In this document: piece by piece, positions 54,112 to 63,872 of the stretch | Position numbering within the stretch: position 1 is the first letter of the stretch | Layout of the letters: each line of letters opens with the position of its first letter | NCBI RefSeq assembly: GCF_008367235.1 | Contig: NZ_VTZS01000003.1 | Location: 620,001-684,000 of the forward strand | Source: Pareuzebyella sediminis | GTDB taxonomy: Bacteria > Bacteroidota > Bacteroidia > Flavobacteriales > Flavobacteriaceae | Length of the DNA stretch: 64,000 bases | Direction of reading: 5' to 3' | Translations under genes and position numbers: made by a program | Notes under the pieces: model-generated | Told to the model about the DNA's origin: nothing | Databases searched by the model: none | Seen by the model: the letters and a program-made list of their open reading frames with translations, nothing else

Positions 54112-55155
54112 TTATTTACCGGTAGACAAAGAGGCTTTTTCAATAGTTTTCAAAATCTTATGGCATATAGTATCCATGAGTATATCAGGAAGGTCATGTC
54201 CCATATTTTCTAACCAGAGGGTGTCTGAGGTTGCAATTAGTGAAGCCATTTTTTTTCCATGTTCAATAGGTATTACTGGATCTTTCTCTCCATGAATAAT
54301 GAGTACCGGTATATTGAGTCTCGCAAGACCATCGTAACGAGACCCTGATGCTTCAATGGCCTTTTGGTGCTTCTTGCCAGCTATAAAATGATAACCATCT
54401 CGTTTTTCAAGATTGTATAATGCCGATTGTGCTAGGGGCTTGGCTTCGATTTTCCCTGTGGCATCACCCATCAATATTTTTTTGTGGACGAACTGTAATT
54501 TTATTTTCCCCTTTTTGCCCCCGAGCATTCCATGCTTTATTACCGCCGAAATCATTTTGGGCAATATATCTTGATTCATAGGGGGTAACATCGTATCAAA
54601 AATATTTCCTGAGGACATTATTGAGGTTAAACTTTCAAATCGATCAGGGTACTTCATTACGGCTTTTTGTGCAATCATTCCTCCCATGGATACGCCCACT
54701 ACATGGGCCCTTTGAATATGTAAGGTATCGAGAATGGCAATGGGATCTTTTGACATATCGCCCAATGTGTAAGGGGTTTTGTCTTTTGCCCCGTCTTTTT
54801 GCGTTGTAAGTCCCGTTCCACGATGGTCATATCGTATGACCCGATAACCGGCATCTCGAAATTTGGATAAAAAATCAGGAGGCCAACTCAGGGCGTCGTT
54901 TGCAGCTCCCATGATGAGGATAATGGTCCCTTTTGGATTGCTATCCGGTAGTATACTTTCGTACCAGACATTCCAGTTTTCAGAAGAGGCCAAACCGGTC
55001 TTTCCGGTCACCATATCTGGAATGGGCTCTTTGATAACGCTCTTTATGGCCTCTTCTGTTTGATTCGAAAGCTTCGGAACCGAAGCACAGGTATAAACCG
55101 AAATCCCAATTAGAATTGGCATAACGAACGATAAGACCCTTCTTGGCATAGGCAT
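54112..55155 (-). CDS. Exported alpha/beta hydrolase
   Basis: 347 residues; N-terminal export signal (MPMPRRVLSFVMPILIGI, then VYTCAS, possibly a lipoprotein Cys). The hydrolase fold is clear: oxyanion region LIMGAANDALSW, RYDHRGTGLT, the nucleophile elbow GVSMGG (Ser in GxSxG), acid in HGEKDPVIP and catalytic His in NMGHDLP. Substrate unknown (ester or epoxide). It begins 13 bp after thiL and is probably cotranscribed with it. Confidence 0.88.
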   Translation of the reverse strand: MPMPRRVLSFVMPILIGISVYTCASVPKLSNQTEEAIKSVIKEPIPDMVTGKTGLASSENWNVWYESILPDSNPKGTIILIMGAANDALSWPPDFLSKFRDAGYRVIRYDHRGTGLTTQKDGAKDKTPYTLGDMSKDPIAILDTLHIQRAHVVGVSMGGMIAQKAVMKYPDRFESLTSIMSSGNIFDTMLPPMNQDILPKMISAVIKHGMLGGKKGKIKLQFVHKKILMGDATGKIEAKPLAQSALYNLEKRDGYHFIAGKKHQKAIEASGSRYDGLARLNIPVLIIHGEKDPVIPIEHGKKMASLIATSDTLWLENMGHDLPDILMDTICHKILKTIEKASLSTGK

Positions 55156-55168
55156 CGGAATAACGGTA

Positions 55169-56221
55169 CTAATTGGATGTATTGAGTGAATTCCATCCTT
55201 GGGCGGTCAATGGAATTTTAGCATTACTTCGAGACACTAAATGTGTCCCTTCACGCTTATCGGTCATGTGTCCAATAATGGTTAAATTGGGGTTCCCCTT
55301 TATTTTATCAAAGTCTTTTTGATCGATCGTAAACAATAGCTCATAGTCTTCACCCCCGCTTAATGCGATTAGGGTGCTATCTAAGTTAAACTCTTCGCAA
55401 GCCGCTATTACGGTAGGGTCTAGAGGAATCTTATTTTCATGTAGGTCACAACCGACCTCGCTATTTTTACATAAATGCAAAATCTCGGAAGAAAGTCCGT
55501 CACTAATATCGATCATTGATGTAGGCACCACTTTCAGTTTTTCCAAAAGTTCTACTATATCTTTTCGGGCTTCGGGTTTCAATTGCCGCTCCACAATATA
55601 GGAATAGGGCGAGAGATCGGGCTGGTTGTTTGGGTTGACCTTAAAAACCTCTTTTTCACGCTCTAGAACTTGGAGTCCCATGTAGGCCCCGCCTATATCC
55701 CCACTAATCACTAAAAGGTCGTTCTTTTGGGCTCCTTTACGATAGGTTATTTGTTTATCTCTAACTTCACCGATGGCCGTTATACTAATCAATAGTCCTG
55801 TATTCGAAGACGTAGTATCCCCTCCAATAAGGTCTACCTTATAAAGCTTTGTGGCCAATTGTATACCTGCATATAGTTCTTCAAGGGCCTCTAGGGGAAA
55901 TCGGTTCGACACTGCAATGGAAACAGTGATTTGAGTGGCTGAGGCATTCATGGCATAGATGTCGGATAAATTTACCATTACTGCCTTATAGCCCAAATGT
56001 TTAAGAGGCATATAGCTCAGGTCGAAATGTACCCCTTCGACTAGAAGGTCAGTGGTAACAACTGTATTTTTGTCGGTAAAGGAGAGTACGGCAGCGTCAT
56101 CACCGATACCTTTTATAGTCGACTGGTGCACGAGCGCGAAATTTTTGGTCAAATGATCGATAAGGCCGAATTCGCCCAACGCTTCCAGTGAAGTACGTTC
56201 TTGATTTTTATCTTCTAACAT
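55169..56221 (-). CDS. thiL: Thiamine-monophosphate kinase
   Basis: Phosphorylates thiamine monophosphate to thiamine diphosphate, the last step of the pathway. 350 residues: GIGDDAAVL (about 37-45) for ATP and Mg binding, TTDLLVEGVHFDL, NLSDIYAMNA, the GGDTTSSN block, and IDISDGLSSEILHLC, all diagnostic of ThiL/PurM-fold enzymes. No other thiamine gene or TPP riboswitch is seen beside it. First gene of the thiL-hydrolase unit. Confidence 0.96.
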   Translation of the reverse strand: MLEDKNQERTSLEALGEFGLIDHLTKNFALVHQSTIKGIGDDAAVLSFTDKNTVVTTDLLVEGVHFDLSYMPLKHLGYKAVMVNLSDIYAMNASATQITVSIAVSNRFPLEALEELYAGIQLATKLYKVDLIGGDTTSSNTGLLISITAIGEVRDKQITYRKGAQKNDLLVISGDIGGAYMGLQVLEREKEVFKVNPNNQPDLSPYSYIVERQLKPEARKDIVELLEKLKVVPTSMIDISDGLSSEILHLCKNSEVGCDLHENKIPLDPTVIAACEEFNLDSTLIALSGGEDYELLFTIDQKDFDKIKGNPNLTIIGHMTDKREGTHLVSRSNAKIPLTAQGWNSLNTSN

Positions 56222-56388
56222 ATGGCAAAAGTAAAGGTATTTTTTTCAAAGTAATCTAGTGTCTACGTATTTTGCGTATGTTTTATAAAGGCAGGTGATA
56301 GTTGTTTAGGTATGATTATTGAGGTAATTTGCAAGACTTAAGTAAAATCAAATAGGCGCTTAATGAAACGAAAACTATGGGCGGTACC

Positions 56389-57621
56389 ATGAATAAAATA
56401 GGTTTTTTTATCAGCTTTTCTTTGTTGTTGTTCGCTTGCTCTTCTGATGATACGGCAGCGATACAAGACGAAGATCCGAACGATGATAACAACCCCCAGG
56501 GTATTGCCCCCTGTGAAAATGGTATGGCTGGGATATATCCTTGTAATGGATACGACCTTTTAGGCCATATTTCATTATCGGATTTTGATGCTGATGCCGG
56601 CAACGATAGTTGGGGATGGAAGGACACTTCAACGGGTAAGGAATATGCCTTGATAGGTCTCGATAATGGTACCGCCTTCGTTGATATTACGGACACCGAA
56701 AACTTGATTTATCTTGGAAAGTTGCCGACGGCAACGGTTAATAGCGATTGGCGAGACATCAAGGTCTACAACGACCACGCATTTATTGTGTCTGAGGCAG
56801 AAGAACACGGTATGCAGGTTTTTGATTTGACCAAATTGCGAAATGTTCAAACCCCCCCTGAAAAATTCGAATCTGATGCCCGCTACACCGGTTTTGGAAA
56901 CGCCCATAATATTGTAATCAATGCGGAAAGTGGGTTTGCTTATGTCGTAGGCACGGCCAGGGATGATGCGTTTAATGGAGGAGTTCATTTTGTAAATATC
57001 CAAGACCCTAAAAACCCCATCGGGGCCGGGGGTTATGGAGAAAAAGGATATTCCCACGATGCACAGGTAATAACCTATAGAGGCCCAGATCCGTCTTATA
57101 ACGGCAAGGAGATTTATGTTGGCGCCAATGAAAGTCAAATTGTAGTTGTTGATGTTACCGATAAAAGTAATCCGGTAGAGATAGCCACAGTGCTATATCC
57201 AAACATTGAATACACGCACCAAGGATGGTTTACCGAAGACCATCGGTTCTTCTTGTTAGGAGATGAGCTCGACGAGGTGAGACAAGGTTTTAAGTCACGT
57301 ACATTGGTTTTTGATTTTTCCGATTTGGATAGCCCAACATTGCACGACACTTACTTAGGCCCTACTAGTGCCATTGATCACAACGGCTATGTTCAGGGGA
57401 ATGACTTTTTTCTAGCAAATTATACCGCAGGGGTAAGGATATTGGATCTGTCAAAAATTGAAGAAAAACAAATCGTAGAAGCAGGTTTTTTCGATACGTT
57501 TCCGATCAGCGATGATGTCAGGTTTGATGGAGTTTGGAGTGTGTACCCTTATTTTACAAGCGGTAAGGTCGTAGTAAGCGATATAAGCGCTGGACTTTTT
57601 GTCATAAAAAAGTCGAATTGA
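56389..57621 (+). CDS. Lipoprotein with LVIVD-type repeats (choice-of-anchor B family)
   Basis: 410 residues from the ATG at 56389, which gives a lipoprotein signal ending in LLLFAC followed by acidic residues; a start four codons upstream is possible. The mature part shows repeating strands of the LVIVD/'choice-of-anchor B' class, with units such as EYALIGLDNGTAFVDITDTEN, HAFIVSEAEEHGMQVFDLTKL and GKEIYVGANESQIVVVDVTDK, probably a beta-propeller. The repeats suggest a surface binding protein. Followed 25 bp later by another propeller-like lipoprotein. Confidence 0.82.
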   Translation: MNKIGFFISFSLLLFACSSDDTAAIQDEDPNDDNNPQGIAPCENGMAGIYPCNGYDLLGHISLSDFDADAGNDSWGWKDTSTGKEYALIGLDNGTAFVDITDTENLIYLGKLPTATVNSDWRDIKVYNDHAFIVSEAEEHGMQVFDLTKLRNVQTPPEKFESDARYTGFGNAHNIVINAESGFAYVVGTARDDAFNGGVHFVNIQDPKNPIGAGGYGEKGYSHDAQVITYRGPDPSYNGKEIYVGANESQIVVVDVTDKSNPVEIATVLYPNIEYTHQGWFTEDHRFFLLGDELDEVRQGFKSRTLVFDFSDLDSPTLHDTYLGPTSAIDHNGYVQGNDFFLANYTAGVRILDLSKIEEKQIVEAGFFDTFPISDDVRFDGVWSVYPYFTSGKVVVSDISAGLFVIKKSN

Positions 57622-57646
57622 AACAATATATACATAAGCTTTCAAA

Positions 57647-58993
57647 ATGAAAGAAGTTGTTTGTTTACTGGCCATTATGCTGCTATTGTCTTGTTCAAAT
57701 GACAAGGAGTTGGCAGGGCTCAATGACGAGGTCTCCGACGATTTTTCGGGGGAAGTGGCATGGGTGAGAAATTATGGGGGTTCTGGCGAAGATACGGCAC
57801 ATTCCGTAATACATACCAACGATGGTGGCTTTGCTATTTTGGGGTACTCCAACAGCGTTGATGGACACTTGTCACATAAGACCGATGAAGTTAATGATTA
57901 CTGGTTATTAAAGTTGGATGGCGGGGGTATGGTACAATGGAGTAAGACCTATGGTGGAAGTAAGGATGATAGAGGTCAAAGTTTGGTTCAGACTGCCGAT
58001 GGAGGTTTTGCTTTAACGGGTTATGCCATGAGTAGCGACGGAGATGGCAGCAATAATGAGGGCTTTCATGATAATTGGGTCTTGAAACTCGATGCCCAAG
58101 GCACCATCGAATGGGAAAAGAGCTTTGGCTTTTCGGGTCACGATCACTCCTATGATATTTTGCAAACCGATGATGATGGTTTCTTTTTTGTTGGATTTTT
58201 GGATATAACATCGGCTCGAGCGGATGGAAATACCGAAAAAACGAATGGGTTGACCGCACATGGGGTCGGTGAGTTTTGGGGTACGAAAATTGACGCAGAG
58301 GGTAACCTTCAATGGCGTGGGTATTACGGGGGAACCAATAATGACAGGGCACATGCCGTAGTGCAATCGGATGATGGGGGCTTTGTACTGGCGGGGTTTT
58401 CGGAAAGTGACGATTTCGATGTTAGCGATACTCAGGGAAGCTATGATTTTTGGGTGGTCAAAGTCGATAGCAAAGGAAATTTGGTATGGGAACGTTCCTT
58501 CGGGGGAACCGGAATAGAAATTGCCCAAGATATAGTCAAGAGCGCCGATGGAGGTTATGTCATTGCAGGGAATACCTTTAGTAACGATAGTGATGTTTCT
58601 ATGAATAAGGGCGCTTCCGACGTGTGGTTGATTAAGATAGACGATCAAGGTCATTTGATTTGGGAAAAAACCTTTGGAGGCACGGAATTTGAGGATGCCC
58701 AGGGCGTAGCCCTCAGCAATGACGGTGGATATATAGTTGTGGGAAATTCAAAGAGCAACGATATTGATCTGGCGTCCAATGTTGGGGAAAATGACATCTG
58801 GATAATAAAGACTGATGCTCAGGGAACTATGATGTGGCAAAAATCCTTCGGAGGTACTGGAATCGATTTTGGTTTTGATGTGGTAGAAACCCCGCAAGGA
58901 CATATATTTTGTGTGGGTGAGACCTCCAGTCCTGATTTTCCGGATATTGACTTCAAGGGCAAGTCAGACGTGGTGGTTATTAAAATAAAATAA
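57647..58993 (+). CDS. Lipoprotein with seven-fold ~50-residue repeat (propeller-like)
   Basis: 448 residues; lipoprotein signal with lipobox LLLSC. Seven copies of a repeat of about 50 residues can be counted, each with a W/F-x2-S/T-F/Y-GG-S/T-x2-D block, then a DGG-F/Y-x3-G turn and a W-x-V/I-K-x-D strand. Examples are WSKTYGGSKDD...QTADGGFALTG and WEKTFGGTEFED...SNDGGYIVVG. Seven repeats fit a seven-bladed beta-propeller. Repeat 3 is the most divergent (FGFSGHDHS, DDDGFFFVG). Function unknown; surface exposure is inferred from the acidic residues after the lipidated Cys. Confidence 0.8.
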   Translation: MKEVVCLLAIMLLLSCSNDKELAGLNDEVSDDFSGEVAWVRNYGGSGEDTAHSVIHTNDGGFAILGYSNSVDGHLSHKTDEVNDYWLLKLDGGGMVQWSKTYGGSKDDRGQSLVQTADGGFALTGYAMSSDGDGSNNEGFHDNWVLKLDAQGTIEWEKSFGFSGHDHSYDILQTDDDGFFFVGFLDITSARADGNTEKTNGLTAHGVGEFWGTKIDAEGNLQWRGYYGGTNNDRAHAVVQSDDGGFVLAGFSESDDFDVSDTQGSYDFWVVKVDSKGNLVWERSFGGTGIEIAQDIVKSADGGYVIAGNTFSNDSDVSMNKGASDVWLIKIDDQGHLIWEKTFGGTEFEDAQGVALSNDGGYIVVGNSKSNDIDLASNVGENDIWIIKTDAQGTMMWQKSFGGTGIDFGFDVVETPQGHIFCVGETSSPDFPDIDFKGKSDVVVIKIK

Positions 58994-59109
58994 CCCTTAT
59001 CCTATCTTCTTTTTTACAGACGCACGTTAGACTTTTATCTATAGAATTAACCTATTTCGACATTCGTTATAATAATGTTATGATCTGTGGTTAAACCCTA
59101 CTAAAACCG

Positions 59110-59117
59110 TATATTTG
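59110..59117 (+). promoter_or_regulatory. Candidate -7 element of the iscA-sufBCD operon
   Basis: TATATTTG, a full match to the Bacteroidota -7 consensus, 27 bp before the ATG. A TGGTT sequence about 22 bp upstream is a poor -33 element. Confidence 0.5.
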
Positions 59118-59143
59118 TAACCTATTTAGAATGATATTAAACA

Positions 59144-59473
59144 ATGATACAAGTTTCTGACACAGCTAAAAAAAGGGTCGTCCTCCTCATGACCGAAGAG
59201 GGTTATGATGCTAGCAAAGACTTTATACGAGTGGGTGTAAAGAGTGGCGGATGCAGTGGATTGTCTTACGAGCTTAAATTTGACGATAAAGTAGGAGAGA
59301 CTGATAAGGTTTTTGAAGATAATGACGTGCGCATCATCGTAGATAAAAAGAGTTTTTTATACCTGGTCGGCACGACCTTGGAATATTCGGGTGGTCTAAA
59401 CGGAAAGGGTTTTGTCTTTAATAATCCCAATGCACAGCGAACCTGCGGTTGTGGAGAAAGCTTCTCATTATAA
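59144..59473 (+). CDS. HesB/IscA/SufA-type iron-sulfur assembly protein
   Basis: 109 residues, A-type carrier. The three family cysteines are present: GGCSGLSYEL (Cys) and CGCGESF near the C-terminus. Delivers Fe-S clusters to apo-proteins. It starts the suf cluster here (sufB 48 bp later), so it could be called SufA; the exact name between IscA and SufA is not fixed by sequence alone. Confidence 0.92.
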   Translation: MIQVSDTAKKRVVLLMTEEGYDASKDFIRVGVKSGGCSGLSYELKFDDKVGETDKVFEDNDVRIIVDKKSFLYLVGTTLEYSGGLNGKGFVFNNPNAQRTCGCGESFSL

Positions 59474-59520
59474 ACCTGGCATTTGAAGGCACCCGTCTTT
59501 AAATATATTAACTAAGATTT

Positions 59521-60966
59521 ATGGCATATACTGAAGAAGAACTAAAAAAGGAGCTCGAGACCAAAGAGTATGAGTACGGCTTCTATACCGATATTGAATC
59601 CGACACATTTCCTAAAGGCTTGAACGAAGAAATCGTAATCGCGATATCCAAAAAGAAGAATGAGCCTGAATGGATGACACTTTGGAGGTTGGAGGCTTTT
59701 AAATATTGGAAGGAAATGGAAGAACCCGAATGGGCTAACGTTACCTATAAAAAGCCGGATTTTCAGAACATTTCATACTATTCTGCACCGAACAGCAAGC
59801 CAAAGTACGACAGCTTGGATGAGGTCGACCCAGAGCTGCTCGAAACGTTTAAAAAACTGGGAATTTCAGTAGACGAGCAAAAAAAATTGGCTGGTGTGGC
59901 GGTCGACATTGTAATGGATTCGGTTTCCGTCACTACTACTTTCAAAAAGACCTTGGCAGAAAAAGGTATTATATTTTGTTCGATTTCGGAGGCCATTCAA
60001 GAACATCCTGAGCTGGTAAAAAAGTATATCGGCTCCGTGGTACCCAAAAGGGATAATTTTTACGCAGCACTTAATTCGGCCGTGTTTTCAGATGGCTCTT
60101 TCTGTTATATACCAAAAGGCGTACGCTGCCCTATGGAACTTTCTACTTATTTTAGGATTAACCAGGCCGGAACAGGGCAGTTTGAAAGAACACTGGTCAT
60201 TGCTGAAGAGGGCAGTTATGTGAGTTATCTAGAGGGTTGTACCGCTCCCTCTCGTGATGAGAACCAACTACATGCCGCAGTTGTTGAATTAATAGCCTTA
60301 GATGACGCCGAAATAAAATACTCAACGGTACAAAATTGGTTTCCAGGGGGTAAGGATGGTAAAGGGGGAGTCTTTAATTTTGTAACTAAGCGGGGAATTT
60401 GTGAAAAAAATGCGAAGATATCGTGGACGCAAGTAGAAACCGGTTCTGCGGTAACTTGGAAATACCCCTCTTGCATATTGAAAGGCGATAATTCCATCGG
60501 GGAATTTTATTCTATAGCGGTGACCAATAATTTTCAGCAAGCCGATACGGGAACTAAAATGATACACTTAGGGAAAAACACCAGAAGTACAATTATTTCT
60601 AAAGGAATTTCCGCCGGAAAATCGCAAAATAGCTATCGGGGGCTGGTACAAATAAACAGTAGGGCCGAGAATGCACGTAACTTTTCACAATGTGATTCCC
60701 TATTAATGGGCAACGAATGTGGGGCACATACGTTTCCCTACATTGAGGCGAAGAACAAAACGGCTCAAATAGAGCACGAAGCCACTACAAGCAAAATTGG
60801 GGAAGATCAGATTTTTTACTGTAACCAGAGGGGTATCGATACTGAAAAGGCCATTGCGCTGATCGTAAACGGCTTTAGTAAAGAAGTGTTGAATAAACTA
60901 CCCATGGAATTTGCTGTCGAGGCTCAAAAACTTTTGGAAATTAGTCTTGAAGGTTCGGTAGGCTAG
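59521..60966 (+). CDS. sufB: Fe-S cluster assembly protein SufB
   Basis: Scaffold subunit of the SufBC2D complex, 481 residues. Beta-helix core with the conserved [36 protein letters not shown], the [16 protein letters not shown]-type block ([15 protein letters not shown]) and the [16 protein letters not shown] segment containing the key Cys. The assembled complex uses ATP from SufC to build clusters. Operon: 48 bp after the A-type carrier and 46 bp before sufC. Confidence 0.97.
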   Translation: MAYTEEELKKELETKEYEYGFYTDIESDTFPKGLNEEIVIAISKKKNEPEWMTLWRLEAFKYWKEMEEPEWANVTYKKPDFQNISYYSAPNSKPKYDSLDEVDPELLETFKKLGISVDEQKKLAGVAVDIVMDSVSVTTTFKKTLAEKGIIFCSISEAIQEHPELVKKYIGSVVPKRDNFYAALNSAVFSDGSFCYIPKGVRCPMELSTYFRINQAGTGQFERTLVIAEEGSYVSYLEGCTAPSRDENQLHAAVVELIALDDAEIKYSTVQNWFPGGKDGKGGVFNFVTKRGICEKNAKISWTQVETGSAVTWKYPSCILKGDNSIGEFYSIAVTNNFQQADTGTKMIHLGKNTRSTIISKGISAGKSQNSYRGLVQINSRAENARNFSQCDSLLMGNECGAHTFPYIEAKNKTAQIEHEATTSKIGEDQIFYCNQRGIDTEKAIALIVNGFSKEVLNKLPMEFAVEAQKLLEISLEGSVG

Positions 60967-61012
60967 GAGTTGGCTCAAGTAAATGATTAAAAATTAGGTA
61001 AACAAAAACACA

Positions 61013-61765
61013 ATGCTAAAAATAAAGGACTTACATGCAAGTGTAGAGGGCAAGGAAATATTAAAAGGTATCAATTTAGAGGTAAACCCCGGAGAGGTAC
61101 ATGCCATTATGGGGCCGAACGGATCAGGTAAAAGTACGTTGGCCGAGGTAATCGCCGGAAAGGAAGAGTTTGACGTGACCAAGGGTTCTATCGAATTGAA
61201 CGGGGAAGACCTTGAAGATACCGCTCCCGAAGAACGTGCCCATAAAGGCATCTTTCTATCGTTTCAATATCCTGTTGAAATTCCTGGCGTTTCTGTAACC
61301 AATTTCATGAAAACCGCAATCAATGAGTCTAGAAAGGCCAGAGGGATGGAAGATATGCCGGCCAATGAAATGTTAAAGATGATTCGCGAGAAATCGGAAC
61401 TGTTGGATATTGATAGAAAATTTTTGTCGCGTTCATTGAACGAAGGGTTTTCCGGTGGAGAGAAAAAGCGGAACGAAATATTTCAAATGGCAATGATGGA
61501 ACCGAAATTGGCCATTTTAGATGAGACCGATTCAGGTCTCGATATCGATGCCCTGAGAATTGTGGCCAATGGAGTGAATAAATTACGAAGCGGAGATAGG
61601 GCGACTATTGTGATTACCCACTATCAGCGTCTGCTAGAATATATCGTGCCCGATTTTGTACACGTATTACATGATGGTAAAATCGTAAAATCAGGGGGTA
61701 AAGAACTTGCCCTAGAGCTAGAAGAGAAGGGATATGACTGGTTGAAACACGAGGCGGCAGTTTAA
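61013..61765 (+). CDS. sufC: Fe-S cluster assembly ATPase SufC
   Basis: ABC-type ATPase of 250 residues without membrane domain. Walker A GPNGSGKST (34-42), signature SGGEKKRNEI (about 144-153), Walker B AILDETDSGLD and switch His in VITHYQRLL. Binds SufB and SufD and drives conformational change. Between sufB and sufD in the usual order. Confidence 0.98.
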   Translation: MLKIKDLHASVEGKEILKGINLEVNPGEVHAIMGPNGSGKSTLAEVIAGKEEFDVTKGSIELNGEDLEDTAPEERAHKGIFLSFQYPVEIPGVSVTNFMKTAINESRKARGMEDMPANEMLKMIREKSELLDIDRKFLSRSLNEGFSGGEKKRNEIFQMAMMEPKLAILDETDSGLDIDALRIVANGVNKLRSGDRATIVITHYQRLLEYIVPDFVHVLHDGKIVKSGGKELALELEEKGYDWLKHEAAV

Positions 61766-61814
61766 TTAGCATTAGAAATTATATTAAACTTCTGATGTAA
61801 GGCTGCCTTACCAA

Positions 61815-63143
61815 ATGAAAAAAGAAATGGATTTAAAAGATAAACTAATATCATCTTTCATGGCGTTTGAGAACAATGTGGATATCGAGCACCCGGTGCA
61901 CGATGTACGCACCGAGGCCATGAAGAATTTCGAGATGAAGGGCTTTCCCTCAAAAAAAGAAGAAGCTTGGAAATACACATCGTTGAAAGGCCTTGAGAAA
62001 ATTGATTTTAGCATTTTCCCTAAGGAAGAAAACGCATTGGAATATAGGGATGTCAAGCGGTATTTCTTACACGAAATAGATACGTATAAAATTGTTTTCA
62101 TCGATGGAATCTATAGTTCTTACCTTTCGGAAACTACTCATGATGGTGTGGATATCTGTTTGATGAGTTCTGCTTTGACCAAGCCCATGTACAAACCCGT
62201 CATTGATGTATATTTTAATAAAGTCGCTTCTAGCGACGAGTCGTTGACCTCGCTGAATACCGCTTTTAGCCGGGAAGGGGCTTACATCTATATACCAAAG
62301 AACAAGATACCTAAAAAACCCATTGAAATTATTCATTTTGCTACGGGTAACGAGGCATCTTTGCTTCTACAGCCTCGAAATCTGATCATTGCCGAAGAAA
62401 ATGCGGAATTACAGGTAATCGAGCGCCATCAAAGCTTAACTTCCAATGATGTGCTCTCCAATTCAGTTACGGAAATATTTGCGGCGGAGAATGCCATTGT
62501 AGACTACTATAAGATTCAAAATGATAATAGTAAAGCTTCATTAATAGACAACACTTATATAGACCAAAAAAGCAGAAGTGTAGTCAAAATACATACATTC
62601 AGTTTTGGCGGGAAGTTGATCCGTAACAATCTTAATTTCTATCAAAATGGGGAGCGTATCGACTCCACGATGAAGGGCGTGACCATTTTAGGGGAAAAGC
62701 AGCATGTCGATCATCATACTTTAGTGCATCACAAGCAGCCGAATTGCGAAAGTCATCAAGACTATAAAGGAATTTATGGCGAGAACTCGACCGGTGTCTT
62801 CAACGGAAAGATTATTGTTGACAAAATTGCTCAAAAGACCGATGCCTTTCAGCAAAACAATAATATATTGATAAGCGATAAGGCAACTATCAATTCCAAG
62901 CCACAATTGGAAATATTCGCCGATGATGTGAAATGCTCTCATGGCTGTACCATTGGGCAGTTAGATGAAGAGGCCTTGTTCTATCTTCAATCAAGGGGTA
63001 TTCCAAAGAGGGAAGCAAGAGCTTTGTTGATGTACGCCTTTGCCAACAATGTGTTGGAAAGTGTCCGCATTCCTGAATTGAAGACTCGTATCAATAAACT
63101 TATAGCCAAAAAATTAGGGGTTAACCTTGGTTTCAATCTCTAA
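61815..63143 (+). CDS. sufD: Fe-S cluster assembly protein SufD
   Basis: Paralogue of SufB, 442 residues (a start four codons later is possible). Markers are KKEEAWKYTSLKGLEKIDF near the start, GVFNGKIIVDKIAQKTDAFQ and SKPQLEIFADDVKCSHG with the conserved His. Forms the SufBC2D scaffold. The cysteine desulfurase gene (sufS), which often comes next in Bacteroidota, is not directly downstream; a decayed barrel-protein gene lies there instead. Confidence 0.96.
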   Translation: MKKEMDLKDKLISSFMAFENNVDIEHPVHDVRTEAMKNFEMKGFPSKKEEAWKYTSLKGLEKIDFSIFPKEENALEYRDVKRYFLHEIDTYKIVFIDGIYSSYLSETTHDGVDICLMSSALTKPMYKPVIDVYFNKVASSDESLTSLNTAFSREGAYIYIPKNKIPKKPIEIIHFATGNEASLLLQPRNLIIAEENAELQVIERHQSLTSNDVLSNSVTEIFAAENAIVDYYKIQNDNSKASLIDNTYIDQKSRSVVKIHTFSFGGKLIRNNLNFYQNGERIDSTMKGVTILGEKQHVDHHTLVHHKQPNCESHQDYKGIYGENSTGVFNGKIIVDKIAQKTDAFQQNNNILISDKATINSKPQLEIFADDVKCSHGCTIGQLDEEALFYLQSRGIPKREARALLMYAFANNVLESVRIPELKTRINKLIAKKLGVNLGFNL

Positions 63144-63263
63144 GATAGCTGGCCACCAAGAAGAAATGTAGGGGCCGTCAACGCATGGTAAATTTTGCGT
63201 CGATATATTAAAAAAACTTTTTTCCAACGAATAAACAGATCGGTATTTTTCAGAAGGTATCGG

Positions 63264-63846
63264 GTGAAAAGATTTGTATGCAGTACCTTATTTTTAATAA
63301 GGGTACTTTCTTCTTGGGCGCAAGACCATAAATGGGCTATCGAGGCCAATTATCCAGTACTTCTAGGGGACGAAAATTCTTTCAGGGACTACAATGGGGT
63401 CATTGATATAGGAATCAAATATAGCTTTATAGACCGGATTGGTGAAGTTAGGGGCAGGATTGAACAGTGGGCTTTTTCGTAACCGATCTGGGCGTTCGAA
63501 CCTAGGGCCTGACGGAACGTTATTTTTTGTACAACCCCATATCTTGGGAGAGATAAACATACATAGATTACATCCATTTCTCGGTATAGGGTATTCTTTG
63601 TAAAGCGAAGATGTTTCTGGAAGTTATGATGGCGAAAACAATTTTGACTATGGAGAGACCATCGGGGGTTTGAATGCTAATGCCGGACTAGCGTTCGATA
63701 TGTCGAATAAGCTTTTTCTAAAAGCACAGTACGGTATTACGCACCTGAAATCAAAAAATTCGATGACCCATGAGGGACAGACTATAGATTATGTCTATAA
63801 GGAAAATATCAGTCTTTTAAAGTTTGGGGTAAGTTTTCGTTTTTGA
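63264..63846 (+). pseudogene. Decayed outer-membrane beta-barrel protein gene
   Basis: The remnant starts at a GTG (63264) with a signal peptide (VKRFVCSTLFLIRVLSSWAQ) and continues as barrel strands to about 63470. Then reading must shift twice: GFFVTDLGVR continues in a second frame to about 63502, and LGPDGTLFFVQPHILGEI in a third, where an in-frame TAA stands at 63601-63603. After it the third frame runs on as SEDVSGSYDGENNFDYGE to a typical barrel end, LLKFGVSFRF, and TGA at 63846. Three lesions in about 130 bases make it a pseudogene unless the sequence is faulty. Family: PorT/OmpW-like small barrel. Confidence 0.75.
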
Positions 63847-63872
63847 GACTTTAGTTCTATGCCATTCGAAGG

